The notes below the pieces were generated by a model. It made no database searches. It saw nothing but the letters and a program-made list of their open reading frames with translations, and had not been told where the DNA came from. A DNA stretch of 64,000 nt, taken from Argentina anserina. Lineage: Eukaryota > Streptophyta > Magnoliopsida > Rosales > Rosaceae. The DNA lies in NCBI RefSeq assembly GCF_933775445.1, contig NC_065878.1:1758001-1822000 (forward strand), given 5' to 3'. Position numbers and translations under genes: made by a program. This document shows positions 46,500 through 58,504 of this stretch, piece by piece (the first letter of the stretch is position 1; every line of letters starts with the position of its first letter).

Positions 46500-46509
46500 C
46501 ACAGAGTTT

Positions 46510-48866
46510 GATAGGAGAAGTCCACAAATCGTGTTTGGATTGGCTTGAGACACAAATAGACACATACAAAAAAGGTAGCAAAACCAGGTGCGTGTTGACG
46601 GCAAAAGAAATAGTATTATAGAAACAGAGGGGAAAATGGTAGGCTGGTCAAGATGTGCTTATCATTTTGCGTTGTGCTACAGAACACGATTTAGGGTACA
46701 AGTTGGGGGGTCTTTTTGTCTGGCTTCGAATGCAAGTAATGTAGCAAAGGAAGGAATGTGGATTCTTCTAGCTACTTTGAGTTGTAGATAGGATTGGAAC
46801 ATAAATCCAGTGTGGAAATGGATGTATGATGTTGGTTTTGGATAAAAGAAGGCTCTAACTGTCTCAATTCCAGGTACCCATCACTATCTGCTACTGGAAA
46901 AGCGTGTTGTTGTTTTTGGGTTAAGCACTAAACAATGGACACTACCACCGCCCACTGGTTGGCTTTATGATCATATCATACTTAATTAAGATATCTCTTT
47001 ACAGATATTTATCATGGTTTTTCAACGTGGTCGTTTAGCTGGAGAAGTTTGTGTAGCTGCTTAGAGTATCTCTAATGAAAATGTCAAATTAAGAATTCAG
47101 TGATTAGGTACGTGCTTGCTATTGTGTGGAATTTATTCTCAATGCAATGAGTCACCAACTAATTTTAAGGTAATATTAATTGATAGTATTGAGTAAAGTA
47201 TAAAGGGAACGCAATGGTCAAAACAAAGTCTTGTACCCTGCAGTTGTCATTTGATAGATGAAATCATGAAATGGAGTTGCTCTTATTAATGTCTCGTCCT
47301 ATGCACAAAAAAGTGAGAGACAGATACAATGGAAAAACTAATGAAACAAAATATACAAATTTACGAATCTAAAATTTGGAAGGTCATATATATAATACGG
47401 AAAATGCCCAATGTTGCTATCAATTTCAGGTGACGGTAAACTAAAACAAATTTCGGAGGAATACGTATACCCTGTACTAGTTATGTCAAGAACTGAAATA
47501 ATATTGGAACGTTATCAATCTTGTATGGCATCAGAGTCACAAGTTGCCATCATGCTTAGACAAACCAGCATGTTGGCAAAGGCAGTAGAAACAGTGTGAA
47601 AGGTCAAGGAAGGAAGATGTATTGAGTTAACTTATATGACAAGAAATACAAGTCTAGGTCAACAACACGGTGTTGCTTCTTCTCCTTCTCTTTGATTGCG
47701 ACACTGAGCAGAGTGCGTGCAAATGTGCCATATCTCCATTAACGTGTGCGTGATTCTTTCAGTTGTTTAATTCAAGTTGTTAAGTGTTCATATCAATTAC
47801 TCTAGAGATGAGCTAGATGTAACATCGCCTCATCGGAAATACTTTTCATAGTTCTGGGTTATTAAGTGCTCGGACTTTCTGATAATATGATCAGTTTGTG
47901 CTGTACAGGAAACTACAAACTGAACAATAAAAATGCCGAGCTGTACCAAAACTAAATGGTTTAAAGGGTGAAACTTCATATTATGCGCTCCTCGCGCGTG
48001 GTAATGGTTATTTATTTATTCATTTTTCTCTCTTTTACATGCATCCACCGGCGGCCTGGTAACCGGAACCATGAACTTGCTCCCAATTTCTGATCACACA
48101 ATAATAACCCTACATGATCACTCTCCTGAACCAGTCTTCCATATCTCAATAAGCATACCTTGCACTGTCTAACGCGACTCCTGTAGTTTCTAATGCATAC
48201 TAGATTGTGGGCTCTCACAACTAAAATTGGCTGTCGGTTTGTTGCAACACAAGATCTGCTACAACCCAAGTCACGGAAATAAGGTGAATCAATTCTTAAG
48301 AAAGAATGAACAAACTCGGTCAGAATGCCAATCAAGACAGCAGAAGGGACTCAACAAAATGACAGCAAGAATTTGGAATCTTTTGTGCTTGGGTTTGCTT
48401 GGATTCTATACAACCACCGGATTGAGTAAGATTGTTTTAAGTTGCAAGCAACTATCTTTGCTCAATCCAATGGTTATAAAGATCCAATCACAAAAAAGCC
48501 AGGTAAAGAATCCGGATCCTAACAGCAAAACATGGTGTGCAGATCCGCTGTCTAGGCCAGAGACCCTATCAACATTTAGATTCTAAACCTTGCTCATCTC
48601 GCTTTTTTCTTAGCTAAATTGCTCATCTATGGAATCAAACTAATTGAAACTACAGTATTACACTAGGGGTTTGATAAAAAAAAAGTAGAATTAAATACAT
48701 CAAATGAGATAATTAATATTACATAACCTAAGTAAAATCATACATTTTCAAGCTAAAATACAGAAACGGACCATTGAAGTTACAAATGAATTAAGGAATT
48801 TAGTACTGACCGAGTTCCGAAGGCAATTCTATTCAGGAATTGAGATGTGGAAGCACTACCCAAGAG
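46510..48866. other. Intergenic DNA between two minus-strand genes
   Basis: This 2.3-kb stretch includes the promoter side of the BPS1-like gene and the 3' untranslated side of the DUF616 gene. ORFs at 47411-47599 and 48227-48586 have no family resemblance and are not called. No transposon ends were recognised. Confidence 0.4.
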
Positions 48867-51290
48867 TCAAATTATCAAAGGCTTAGCCTTGCGTATGTGG
48901 CCCATACTATTAACAAGATCTTTGCGGGTGCATACAGGGAACATGTTGATGTTCTTGAGTACTTTCAACCTCCACAGTATATATGGGAAACTGAGCTGAT
49001 CGCGAGAAGTGAAACGAACCACCTCATTAAACCAGAGGCACATGAACATATTAGTCAATGGGGTATGCTCCCTCACAATAACAGATGCTTCAGCAAGAGC
49101 TGCACAGGTCAACAATGCAGGGATTGAGCATAGGAATAAAAGACATGACGAGTATGTCACAGGCTTTTAGATCATACAGTTTTGCAGATTTTTGTTCTTT
49201 CAAATTTTTACATGAGGGTAATTATTCTAATTTCTTTAGTGTCAGCTACTGGATAGAGCTCATAAGAACACAATTAGAGATGAGGACTGATAAACAAAAC
49301 ATGAACAAAAAAAACATTTCTCCTTTTTTCCCTCAAAATTACATAAATAACCAAACCTGGGAGTGAATACTGAATACTCTTTATTTATCCAAACTAAGGT
49401 GCCCTAAACTACTGCAACTTTGAAAAAATAAAATGTAGCCAACAAAGATACATAATTACTTAAAGTCTTTTCCAAAAATGATGCATCATAGATGTCCACA
49501 TGTTAATAGACAGAGCATGTTAAAACAAGTACTAGGAAAAGAAACATACCTTTCTTTCCATTGAACCTCTTGTCTTCTGGCAATCCATCATGACGGTAAT
49601 GAGCCAACTGCACTTCAACTTCTTCCGGTTTGGCCTTGTTTTTCTTGACAACGGCCTTTGCCTCATCATAAACGCTACTGCGAGCTCCATGTTCTGAGAT
49701 TGCTAGTACAGAATTGGTACGCCAAAGAAGCGCTTCTAGAACACCTAAAGGGTCCCTCCTAAATTGGGACTTTGAATCTACCCAAATGGAATACTTTGAA
49801 TGAGGAAAAAGGCGATGCGCCAACATCTAAAACCAGACAAAATATTGTCTCAGAGAGATATATACACCCACACCTATAATTTGAACTAACACATGGAATA
49901 GAGCACTTGAATATCTGATACTCAGATTAAACTGATAATATGGAATATTTTTCAAGCCTATTATCAGCTCAACATACTTCTGAATGTAAGTAGCACTTAA
50001 TCAAATACAAAATGATGATAATAAATATGATGAATTAAGTGAGGTAAAAACTTGTTTACCTTTGGAATTTTTCCATTTAACCTTTGGTCCACAAAAGGCA
50101 GATCCCTTACAACCACAATGCGCCATTTCCCAATAAATCCATCTTCACCAATTCTATGTTCAGCTGATTCCTGAGTACTTACAGTAACTTCATCCCAAAA
50201 AGCAACATAGCAAACCTGCACATATTTTTAAAACCACATAAGAAAAGCGAAACTCGAATAGCTAATAACTAATGCATGGAGGAAAGATACACACCTTTCG
50301 AATGGACGCCTCTGACATTCCAATGGGTTGATAAAGATCATCTCCACCACCAAATGCACAAGTGGAGATTACAATGTCACAGCTTTGCATGTATTTCTTG
50401 TCTTCATTTGTGATCCTAAACCCACCACTTTCACTGTAGAAACCACAGTTTATAGTAACGGTTTCGTTCACCTGTGGGTAACAAATTTATAAGAATACCA
50501 ACATCACCTTTACCACAAACATTGACATCACATCCTAAGCAAATAAACCTGGAAACTAAGATAAAAGATGCAGCTTATAACCTTAAACATTTCACCTCTC
50601 TGCTTTAAAGTTTGATTTCCAGTAAACAAATTAAATCTCGCCGCGTCCTCCTGCTCTTCCGGCATGCTGTTGTACAACGGGGCATCATTCTCTGTTCTGT
50701 ACAACAACTTCTTAACAGGACTACTGGAATCTCCACGCAAAGGCACTTCCAAATGCTCAATTTCTTCCGGAGGTAAAATCGGCAAACAACCTAGAATAAT
50801 CCGACATAGTTAATCACCGAAAACAAACAAACTTGCTCCACCTCTGTTTCTTGACATCAAATTTCTTTCAAAATACAACACGTTTTACTCTCATTATTAT
50901 AAAAATGGAAACTAATGAAAACAACTTACGCTGCCGAACGCCGTGGATAATCCGAGTGGTGGGATCAAGCCGATTCAAATTGGCCTCGGAATTCTTCTCC
51001 GAGCTGGCATTGTTCACCGGACTCGGCTTCTCCGACTTGACCACCGGCGGGGTGGATTTCCAGCCGATGCTCCAGGCCTCATAGAGCAGCAAACCGATGG
51101 CGAGCGCAAGAATGAGGATGGCCCAGTACTTGACCAGACTCCTCACCACTCGGCGGAGGAACTCGTTCTTGAATCGGTAGCCGAGTTTCTTGCGCTTCCG
51201 GCGAACACGGACTCGCATCCGGCCGAGTTCGTCGGATTCTTCGTCGGAGAGTGAGATTGGTATGCTGTTGTTGTTGTTGTTGTTAAACAT
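48867..51290 (-). CDS. DUF616 (TOD1/MUCI70-type) putative glycosyltransferase, type II membrane protein
   Basis: Six exons, read leftward: 51290-50930, 50790-50582, 50471-50295, 50215-50060, 49826-49550, 49099-48867; all GT-AG, giving 470 residues. The start is the first in-frame ATG after an upstream stretch without one. A run of six Asn follows it. Basic residues precede one membrane span at about 55-73 (WAILILALAIGLLLY), giving Golgi-type topology. DUF616 marks: CGFYSESGGF, DIVISTCAFGGGDDLYQPIG, CYVAFWDEVT, IWVDSKSQFRRDP, VIVREHTPLTNMFMCLWFNE and RFTSRDQLSFPYI. MUCI70 helps build seed-mucilage pectin. TOD1 was reported as an alkaline ceramidase affecting turgor. The exact paralogue is not decided here. 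The DxD-like and REH motifs appear intact. Confidence 0.92.
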
Positions 51291-51403
51291 GGAGGAATTG
51301 GGATTGGAATTTTGGGTGGAGTAGGGTTTCTGGAGATCCAAGTGTGAGCTGTTTTGTGTTGTTCTGTGCTGACCAAATTAAAAGACTGTTATTTCCTTTT
51401 TCT

Positions 51404-51417
51404 CTTTTATATTTATA
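51404..51417 (-). promoter_or_regulatory. TATA-like box of the DUF616 gene
   Basis: TATAAATATAAAAG on the minus strand lies about 115 bases upstream of the start codon, a suitable distance. The surrounding sequence is AT-rich, so chance occurrence cannot be excluded. Confidence 0.4.
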
Positions 51418-51419
51418 AA

Positions 51420-52260
51420 TTTATCATAAATTCTTAATTTACCGCACTTTTTTTTTTCATCCGAGTACATAATAATAACAATAATAATAATAATAAAGTA
51501 TATTGTGAGGAGTAATTATTTTGTGTACCGCCACACTACGTTACACTGTCATGTGGTGTACCAAGTCAATCATATTATGTCATGTTATAATTAATATGCA
51601 CACAGTGAAAATAATAAAAATTTATTTACATATAAGAACCAATCAGAAACAATCACAATAAAAAATAGACCAATAATATAAAAGAGGTACGTTACGTGGA
51701 ATATGTGGTGGGTATATATAATAATTTCTCCCTTGTAAGATCGACCGTGTCTGAAATTATAGAGGGACCGGCAATGCTATTCAACACTCGAAAGGGGATG
51801 AGAGAAAGAAGTAGCAGAATGTCAAAACTTCAGAGATCGAATTGTCTTTATAATATGAAGAGTATTATATATGTACCAAATTATCACATTGGTCATACCT
51901 TATTAGTTACCATAGAACAACTTTACTCTTGTATTTCTCTTACTCTTTCCTTGAGACATTGTGTTTCGAGAACGGTGTTGAGGCTTAAGAGTTCTTTTAG
52001 TGGTGTTCAAATTGAGAGGCTTATGCCACATTACTCGTTTCGATATGATGATGGAGTTTGAATGGGTGTGGTATTTGCGGTCCGTAGCGATTATGGAGTT
52101 TGACGAACTTAGATCGCGGTAATCACCCCATGCTTCGTCTCAAGCTTAACAAAGAAGACCGCTCGTCGAAAAACATTGTCAGACAAAGTGTCGTTGTTTG
52201 TGGTAAGTATATAATGTTGTATCTAGAAGAATATTTACAATTCATGAATATGAAATCATA
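51420..52260. other. AT-rich upstream DNA with a trinucleotide repeat
   Basis: Contains a short (ATA)n/(AAT)n run at 51470-51497 and no gene. A 121-codon ORF at 51696-52061 shows no recognisable family and is not called. Confidence 0.35.
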
Positions 52261-52267
52261 ATGTGTG

Positions 52268-52634
52268 ATTTGAAGCCGGTCCACGACTTAAAAAACCAAC
52301 CTAAAAGAACCTTAAAAAAAATCTGGGCCAAACAACCCCAGGCCCACCTGAAAAAACGCAAGAGACAAGGCTGAGAAGCAGCCACCAAGGTTCAGCGACA
52401 TGCCGCCCTCCGTCCGGCACCGCCTGGTGGTCATCAGTGCTGACTGATCTACATTTAGTTCTTTGTACATACTCTATGACAAGAAGAAGACTTGTTAAAG
52501 ATTTATTTTGACCAAGTCGAAGAAAATGACCTAGTTAAAATCTTTCCTAACTTCTACATGTAGAAATTCAGTTACTGATAGTGCTGTAAATTTTCTCCTC
52601 GATTTCACTTTAGCTCAAATAAGAAAAGATCAGT

Positions 52635-52695
<61 letters not shown>

Positions 52696-53240
52696 GTTTT
52701 CGCCGGTCCACGACTAATAAATACACTTCCCCAATTAAACGAGACCCTTTTATTCTTTGGACTAATAGAAACGCATTTAGTCACATTACGAGAATCGACG
52801 AGTCTTTCAAAGATTTAATTTGACTAAATCCAACAAATTGAGCAAGTTCAATTCTTCGCTAACGTTAATAGAAGTTTCACAAACTGATTTTACTAAAGTT
52901 TTGTTCTAGGTTTTTTTTATTGACTAAAGGGTCGGTGCGACTATCGTCAAATATTCGTTAATAAAACTTTCGAATAAAAAGAATGCTTCACTAATAAATA
53001 AGATAAGGAAAGAACATTGTTCTATTATAATGTATGAATCCTCGAAGCTAGTCCACGACTAATAAATTCACTTTTATTTTCCTAATTAAACGAGTCTCTT
53101 TCATTCTTTGGACTATTTTTACCTATTGAAAACACATTCGGTCTCCGTATGTACTCTTTCACGAGAAATAGACTTATTGACAAAGATCTTTTTTTACTAA
53201 ATTCTGTTTCTTCAGTTAAGTTCTTCTCTGAACGGCTGAA
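52268..53240. repeat. Degenerate tandem repeat, three units of about 340-440 bp
   Basis: GGTCCACGACT(T/A)A(A/T)... occurs at about 52277, 52708 and, as AGTCCACGACTAATAAAT, at 53049. The second and third units go on in parallel: AATTAAACGAG, CATTCTTTGGACTA or ATTCTTTGGACTAAT, a CACATT(C/T)GGT-like piece, then ACGAGAA and AAAGAT. The first is more diverged. An AT/GT microsatellite separates the first two. The units look like a decayed satellite or a duplicated segment. Confidence 0.55.
52638..52697. repeat. (AT)n(GT)n compound microsatellite
   Basis: About 19 AT units run into about 10 GT units without interruption. Confidence 0.85.
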
Positions 53241-53567
53241 CTCTAAACCCTAGCTAGGATAAGTAGTCAAAAATTATCTTATTGACAGATTTTCCATTTC
53301 AAGTCCATGGAAAATGAATCAATCTTGTTAAATCGCCTCACATAGAAGATTAACCATTAAGGGAAACACTGTTATAAAATAGTACTTTAGGTTTCACTCA
53401 TAGTGTACCAATCCCATCTCTGTTCTCTACCTTCTCAAGTTCTCATAAGATAGCATATCATTATCGATATTCCTAAGCCACATGGATGTGTCTCTATCGA
53501 AGTTGCACCCAACAAACAAACGATTGTTGCGTCGCAGGTTGATGACTCTGTCTAAAAAATTAGACAT

Positions 53568-53900
53568 ATGAAAGAAGAAACAGGTGAAGAGATGACCCTC
53601 TTTTTTAAGACAGACGAGAACAAGTACTTGCGTGTCAATGGGGATCCAAACAACCCTATCTGTGATGTTGAGGAATCCAACCAAGAGTTACTGGATTGGA
53701 TGAAGCATGCCACCGAGGGAGAGAAGATAGAGGAGCGAGTTGAAGCTGCTGGAAAGGAAAAACGTGAAGAGTTTGAGAAGCTCATGAAGTGTATTTTAGA
53801 GAACCATGTTCGAGAAACCGAGGAGGCTGCTGGTTCTGAATGTACTGAGCCAAGTAGAGATGGCAGTTCTACTGCTAGTGTTTCTTCAGCTCGTACTTAA
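53568..53900 (+). CDS. Unrecognised 110-codon acidic ORF, possibly a gene fragment
   Basis: The ATG at 53568 follows an in-frame stop 15 bases upstream, and the frame ends TAA at 53900. The protein is rich in Glu and Lys. KYLRVNGDPNNPICDVEESN comes first, then a probable helical or coiled-coil stretch (EKIEERVEAAGKEKREEFEK), then a Ser/Thr tail. GC content is higher than in the surrounding DNA, as for real coding sequence. I recognise no family, and the neighbourhood is repetitive. It may be the last exon of a lost gene or a transposon-carried fragment. Confidence 0.35.
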   Translation: MKEETGEEMTLFFKTDENKYLRVNGDPNNPICDVEESNQELLDWMKHATEGEKIEERVEAAGKEKREEFEKLMKCILENHVRETEEAAGSECTEPSRDGSSTASVSSART

Positions 53901-53904
53901 TGAA

Positions 53905-55150
53905 CAAATCTGGTGTCTGCTTACATAATAAAAGTTAGCATCATGATAATGTACGTCCAGATTAAGATGCATGTGCAATCTAATAATTATCTTCATGACT
54001 ATTAATACAGGATAAATGTTAATCTGGTGCATGTAATGGAAAAAGAATTGAAAAATAAGCATTAGAAAAAACCCGGGTCTACTGCAGGGGTTTCTTTCCT
54101 CAAATTACAGGGTTTTTTCTTTTTAATTACCACATTTATCCCTCCATCTCTATCAAATATATAAGAGTAAAAACCTAAAATTATACCTGAATTATTATAT
54201 AAGGTCTTCTTGGTACATGAACTATTTGGAAGGCGCTTCAACCTTGATATCATATATATTCAAGATAAACTGAAAGTCATCGGGAAAAAAACAAAAACAA
54301 AAACAAAAAAAAACTAAGTTCCCCGTTCAGCAGCAACATCGCACGACCAAATTTTGGGCAACCACCGAACGAGCGCTGCTAAATTACACTGGAATGTGCC
54401 GATGTGCGCTAGGGTTTTGAGGGAGAAACTATAAAACTATATATATACATATGCTATTGGAAGAAAGGGCACAACACACCAGTATATATACAGGAAAGCT
54501 AGCGGCATCAAGAGATTGCTACCCATGAGGTTACCTAATAAGTAGATGATTAGGTCTTCATCTAATTATTCGAATATTGCATGTTTGCATTATTGTTGAA
54601 ATTAAGATCGACGTCCTCCTTACTGTACAGACTACACAGTTCAGTCATGCACCAATACTATATGTGAAAAAAAAAGCCTATATATATGTACACACGCCAT
54701 TAGAGGCCGGCCTCACATACAAATTTTCTCATATCGATTACACATAATTTATTCGATGGTATAAAACAATGATTATAATTTGTATACTTGTTACTAAACC
54801 CGACATCTTCTCCAAAAAAAAAAAGTTACCAAACCCGATATTATTTTTTCAGCATGAGCACGTACTTTCATTCCATTATTTCCAAAATGTTCTGGCAGTT
54901 CTGCTGAGTTTGTTTAAGATGCCAAGCCGTCCTCGCTCATCTCTCTTTCTTATCTTCATTTGCTTGTTTTTCTTGTACAGGTTCATCAACCAACTCTCAT
55001 TCACATCAAAATAAGCAACATGGACGAGCATATATAACCTCATCTGTTTGACATTTATTCAGTTCTTTGACAAACGACAACCATTACAGAATAATAATTT
55101 CAATTAGTGGATTGAAAATTGCAAGTTAATTAATTGACATTTAATATATA
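53905..55150. other. AT-rich non-coding DNA
   Basis: No gene or terminal repeats were recognised. ACAAAAACAAAAACAAAAAA at 54289-54312 is a low-complexity patch. Confidence 0.35.
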
Positions 55151-55161
55151 TATATATATAT

Positions 55162-55543
55162 ATGAAGATTCACTTTAAAATTACATAGTGAAGTTCATTA
55201 TTTGACTCATTTTTCAGTCACATTAATTTCCACATTTTTATCATACAAATCTTAAAACATAATGTATATATCACTTTTGTAAAGTTTCACATAATTTGAT
55301 GGTTGTATGACTTTTCGTAATCGTGATTTACACGAATAGTTTGGGTGAAACAGATTCGGTTTGTTCAATGAATTAGTTATGTTTCAACACCTTAACGATT
55401 ATCAACTCGGATGAAACTTTACAGGAGTGATTTTATATATTATGTTCTAAGATATGTACGGTAGAGATGTGGAAATGTGACTAAAAAGTGAGTCAAATAA
55501 CAAACTTGTCTTTATATTTTCAAAGTGAGGCTTCACTCTTAAT
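55162..55543. mobile_element. MITE with inverted repeats of about 90 bp
   Basis: The left end (GAAGATTCACTTTAAAAT, then TTATTTGACTCATTTTTCAG, then TCACATTAATTTCCACA) is mirrored at the right by TGTGGAAATGTGACT, AAAAAGTGAGTCAAATAA and ATTTTCAAAGTGAGGCTTCA. The middle is AT-rich. The left end abuts an (AT)n run, so the target duplication cannot be read. Confidence 0.6.
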
Positions 55544-56081
55544 AGGGACTACATATATATGTCTTGGTGTGTTAACAAAGCCTGCCCTATGGGAAAATAG
55601 GCTTAAGGCAGGAAAAAATTTCAAGCCCCCAAATATAAACTTAAATAGAAATGGTCAAAATATTATAGAAAACATTTCAGTGTAGTACTTAACTATGACT
55701 CATTTTACATTTTTTTAATGCAAAAGTACCAATTAAATCTGAATAATCAAGTTATTCAATAATATCCATTTCGATGGATATCATAGCTAAACCATGAACA
55801 AATTCAAAGTCAATCACCAATCTAACAATTTCAATAGATAAATTCTAGATAGTATCATATACAAAGTCTTAAACATGTAACTTAACAAAACAATAAATAA
55901 AACTGAAATATGGAGAATCTCAACAGTTAAAGCCTAAAACCGAACGTGGAAACAAATTCAGAAAAAAATAAGCTTGAATAATAAATAAAGATTAAAAGAT
56001 CATATGATTCATACCTCTTATGATTACATTGAGAATAATTGCATGTATTGAACTCTAAATTTTTTTCATTTAAGTGAAGAA

Positions 56082-56109
56082 GAGAGAGAGAGAAAGAGAG
56101 AGAGAGAGT
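56082..56109. repeat. (GA)n-type microsatellite
   Basis: AGAGAGAGAGAAAGAGAGAGA and neighbours, within the 3' coding end of the Copia remnant. Confidence 0.7.
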
Positions 56110-56690
56110 GGAAAACATGAGTTCATTAGGAGCATACAAATCATAAATTCCAAACTTGTCAAGTGAGTCATAAAATTGCTTACCATAAACTGTTTTCGTA
56201 AGAATTTTTATCAACTGCTCCTCACTAGGTACAAATGAGAACATGATAACTTGTCGATCTAGCTTCTCCTTAATGAAATATCTATCAACCTCTACATGTT
56301 TCGTTCTATCATGCTGAACTAGATTATGAGCAATTTCTATAACAGTTTTATTATCACAATATAGAGGCATCACCTTCTTTTGTTTAACCCCCTAATCTCT
56401 CAACAAGTTTCTCAACCACAACATCTCGCAAACTCCAATATCCATTCCACGATACTCTAGTTCATCACTTGAGAGGGCTACCACCTTTTTCTTTTTACTT
56501 TTCCAAATTACCAAATTGCCACTTACAAACGTAAAATAGCCTGAAGTAGACATTTGATCAGTAATACAACCTGCCCAATCAACATCTGTATATCCACTAA
56601 CATCCAAGTGATTCTGTTTAGAAAAAATCAATCCCTTTCCTAGAGCACTCTTCAAGTACCTCAAGATACGAATTACAACATACATATATG

Positions 56691-57887
56691 TAGGGGTGTT
56701 AATCGGTGTGAATGGTGCGGTTTATAGGTGATACCGAACACCAAACCGTTCTATTTATTCGGTTTGGTTCGGTTTGGTTTTTCACTTTTTTTTTCAACAA
56801 CCAATTGTGTTCGGTTTGGTTCGGTTTGGTTTTTCTCTGGTTTATATCGGTTTTTCTTTCGGTTATTTTGTAAAGAAAATCAGAGTTTCTTTCCTTGTCT
56901 ATCTACTTGATTCTTAACGAAATAAAAAGAACATGCGGACAGATTTGCAAAATTCTATTTATAATATATAGTTGCTTCACAAATGCATACATTTGTAAAA
57001 AACCACTAAACAAGTTATACCACATTAGTAGGCATGTTGTGGTTCCAATGTCTAAAATTCAAAATATTAAATTTTGACCGTCAGATGTGATCAGCATATT
57101 TAAATACGGATATGGTAAAAAAAATCATCTAATTTTGATAAAATTTGGGTCTCGATCGATGTGGTCAACATTAACTTAATTTTATCTAATTAAGTGTGAA
57201 TTCGTTCTTACCCCCTCCTTCTTGACTAGTTTTGGTGGATTCTTTCACGCACACACTCTCATATATATGTGATGTAGCAGCTCGTGTAAAATTTTCAAAA
57301 ATTTTACCTTCCAGGAATAGGGCTACCCATAGGCCCATAGGGGATAATAAGCGTAAAAAGGGTTGACCGCCTCGATCGGGACACAGACGTTATCGAAAAT
57401 ATGTGATTTTTTTACCATAACCATATTTCACAATACGTAACGGATCATGCGGACATATTTGCAAAATTCTATTTATAATATATAGTTGCTTCACAAATGC
57501 ATACATTTGCAAAAAGCCACTAAACAAGTTATACCACATTAGTAGGCATGTTGTGGTTCCAATGTCTAAAATTCAAAATATTAAATTTTGACCGTCAGAT
57601 GTGATTAGCATATTTAAATAAGGATATGGTAAAAAATTCATCTAATGTTGATAATATTTGGGTCTCGATCGATAACATATTAAATTATGTATATTAAATA
57701 TATCTATAAATAATATAATTTCTTTATAATATATATATTCGTTTTTTCGGTTCGGTTTCGGTTTCCAAACATCCCAAACCAAAACCACACCAAATCTTTC
57801 GGTTTGGTGCGGTTTTTTTTTTCTTCGGTTTTTTTCGGTTATAGTTCGGTTTTTTTTTCGGTTTTCGGTTTTCAATTAACACCCCTA
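56691..57887. mobile_element. hAT-type element with perfect 8-bp duplication, inside Copia RNase H
   Basis: The 1197-bp element starts TAGGGGTGTTAATCGGT and ends TTCAATTAACACCCCTA. CATATATG flanks it on both sides (56683-56690 and 57888-57895). Both subterminal regions are runs of CGGTTTGGTT and their complement. Removing it joins YM|YVVIRILRYL of the Copia polyprotein. The interior holds a 230-bp direct repeat described separately. There is no transposase. Confidence 0.88.
56929..57673. repeat. Internal direct repeat of about 230 bp in the hAT element
   Basis: The segment from ATGCGGACA(G/T)ATTTGCAAAA to GGGTCTCGATCGAT occurs at 56933-57160 and again at 57448-57672, with few differences (for example TACGG/AAGG and GATCAGC/GATTAGC). 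About 290 bases of unrelated sequence lie between. No ORF is shared. Confidence 0.75.
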
Positions 57888-57938
57888 CATATATGCTTCA
57901 CTAGGATTATGCATAAACTGACTCACAACACTAACATC

Positions 57939-58500
57939 TAGAGGTGGCAAGTGGGCTGAAAAGCCCGAGCCCAACATGGTCCCGGCCCGTTAAAAATCGG
58001 CCCGAGTCCATTAACTGCCTGGCCCAGTCTGAGCCCGTTATTGTAATAGGCCGGGCCGGGCCGAGCCTAAATATTTTAGCCCATGGGCCTATCCCGAACC
58101 CGTTTTAGGCCCAATACGCCTGGACACGATAAATTTATGGGTCGGCCCGTTAAACACATAATTTTATATTATTTATATAAATATTTAAATAATTATAATA
58201 ATGAGAATTGAATATTAGACTTTTTAAAAATAAACCTCTTAATTATTTCATTATTTTAATTACATTATGTCACAAATGTCATCAAAATAGTGATTAAAAA
58301 GTCATCGTTTTGACATATGTAACGTTTTAAAAGTACAATTATCAAATGTGTTGTAGTATTTTATATATTTTACTATCTTAAATAGTTATATACAACAAAT
58401 ATTCTAATTAGATAATTTTTTTATGTTAATTGTGGCTTATAAAGTTAATGGGCTAGGTCGGCTCAGTTCTTCGCCCGACACTGGCCCGAGCCTGGCCCCA
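57939..58500. mobile_element. Truncated hAT-like repeat (GGCCCG-rich)
   Basis: It begins TAGAGGTGGCAAGTGGGC and is full of GGCCCG/CGGGCC words near both ends (57960-58150 and 58450-58500), with an AT-rich centre. That is the usual build of the TAGGGGTG hAT group. A proper right end and target duplication are missing because LTR-like sequence follows directly. Confidence 0.5.
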
Positions 58501-58504
58501 CATG

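Noticed and set aside
48227..48586. 119-codon ORF as a gene
   Set aside because: No recognisable domain, poor codon pattern, and it lies in the 3' flank of the DUF616 gene.
51291..51341. Extension of the DUF616 protein beyond the ATG at 51290
   Set aside because: The open frame upstream has no ATG, only a TTG at its edge.
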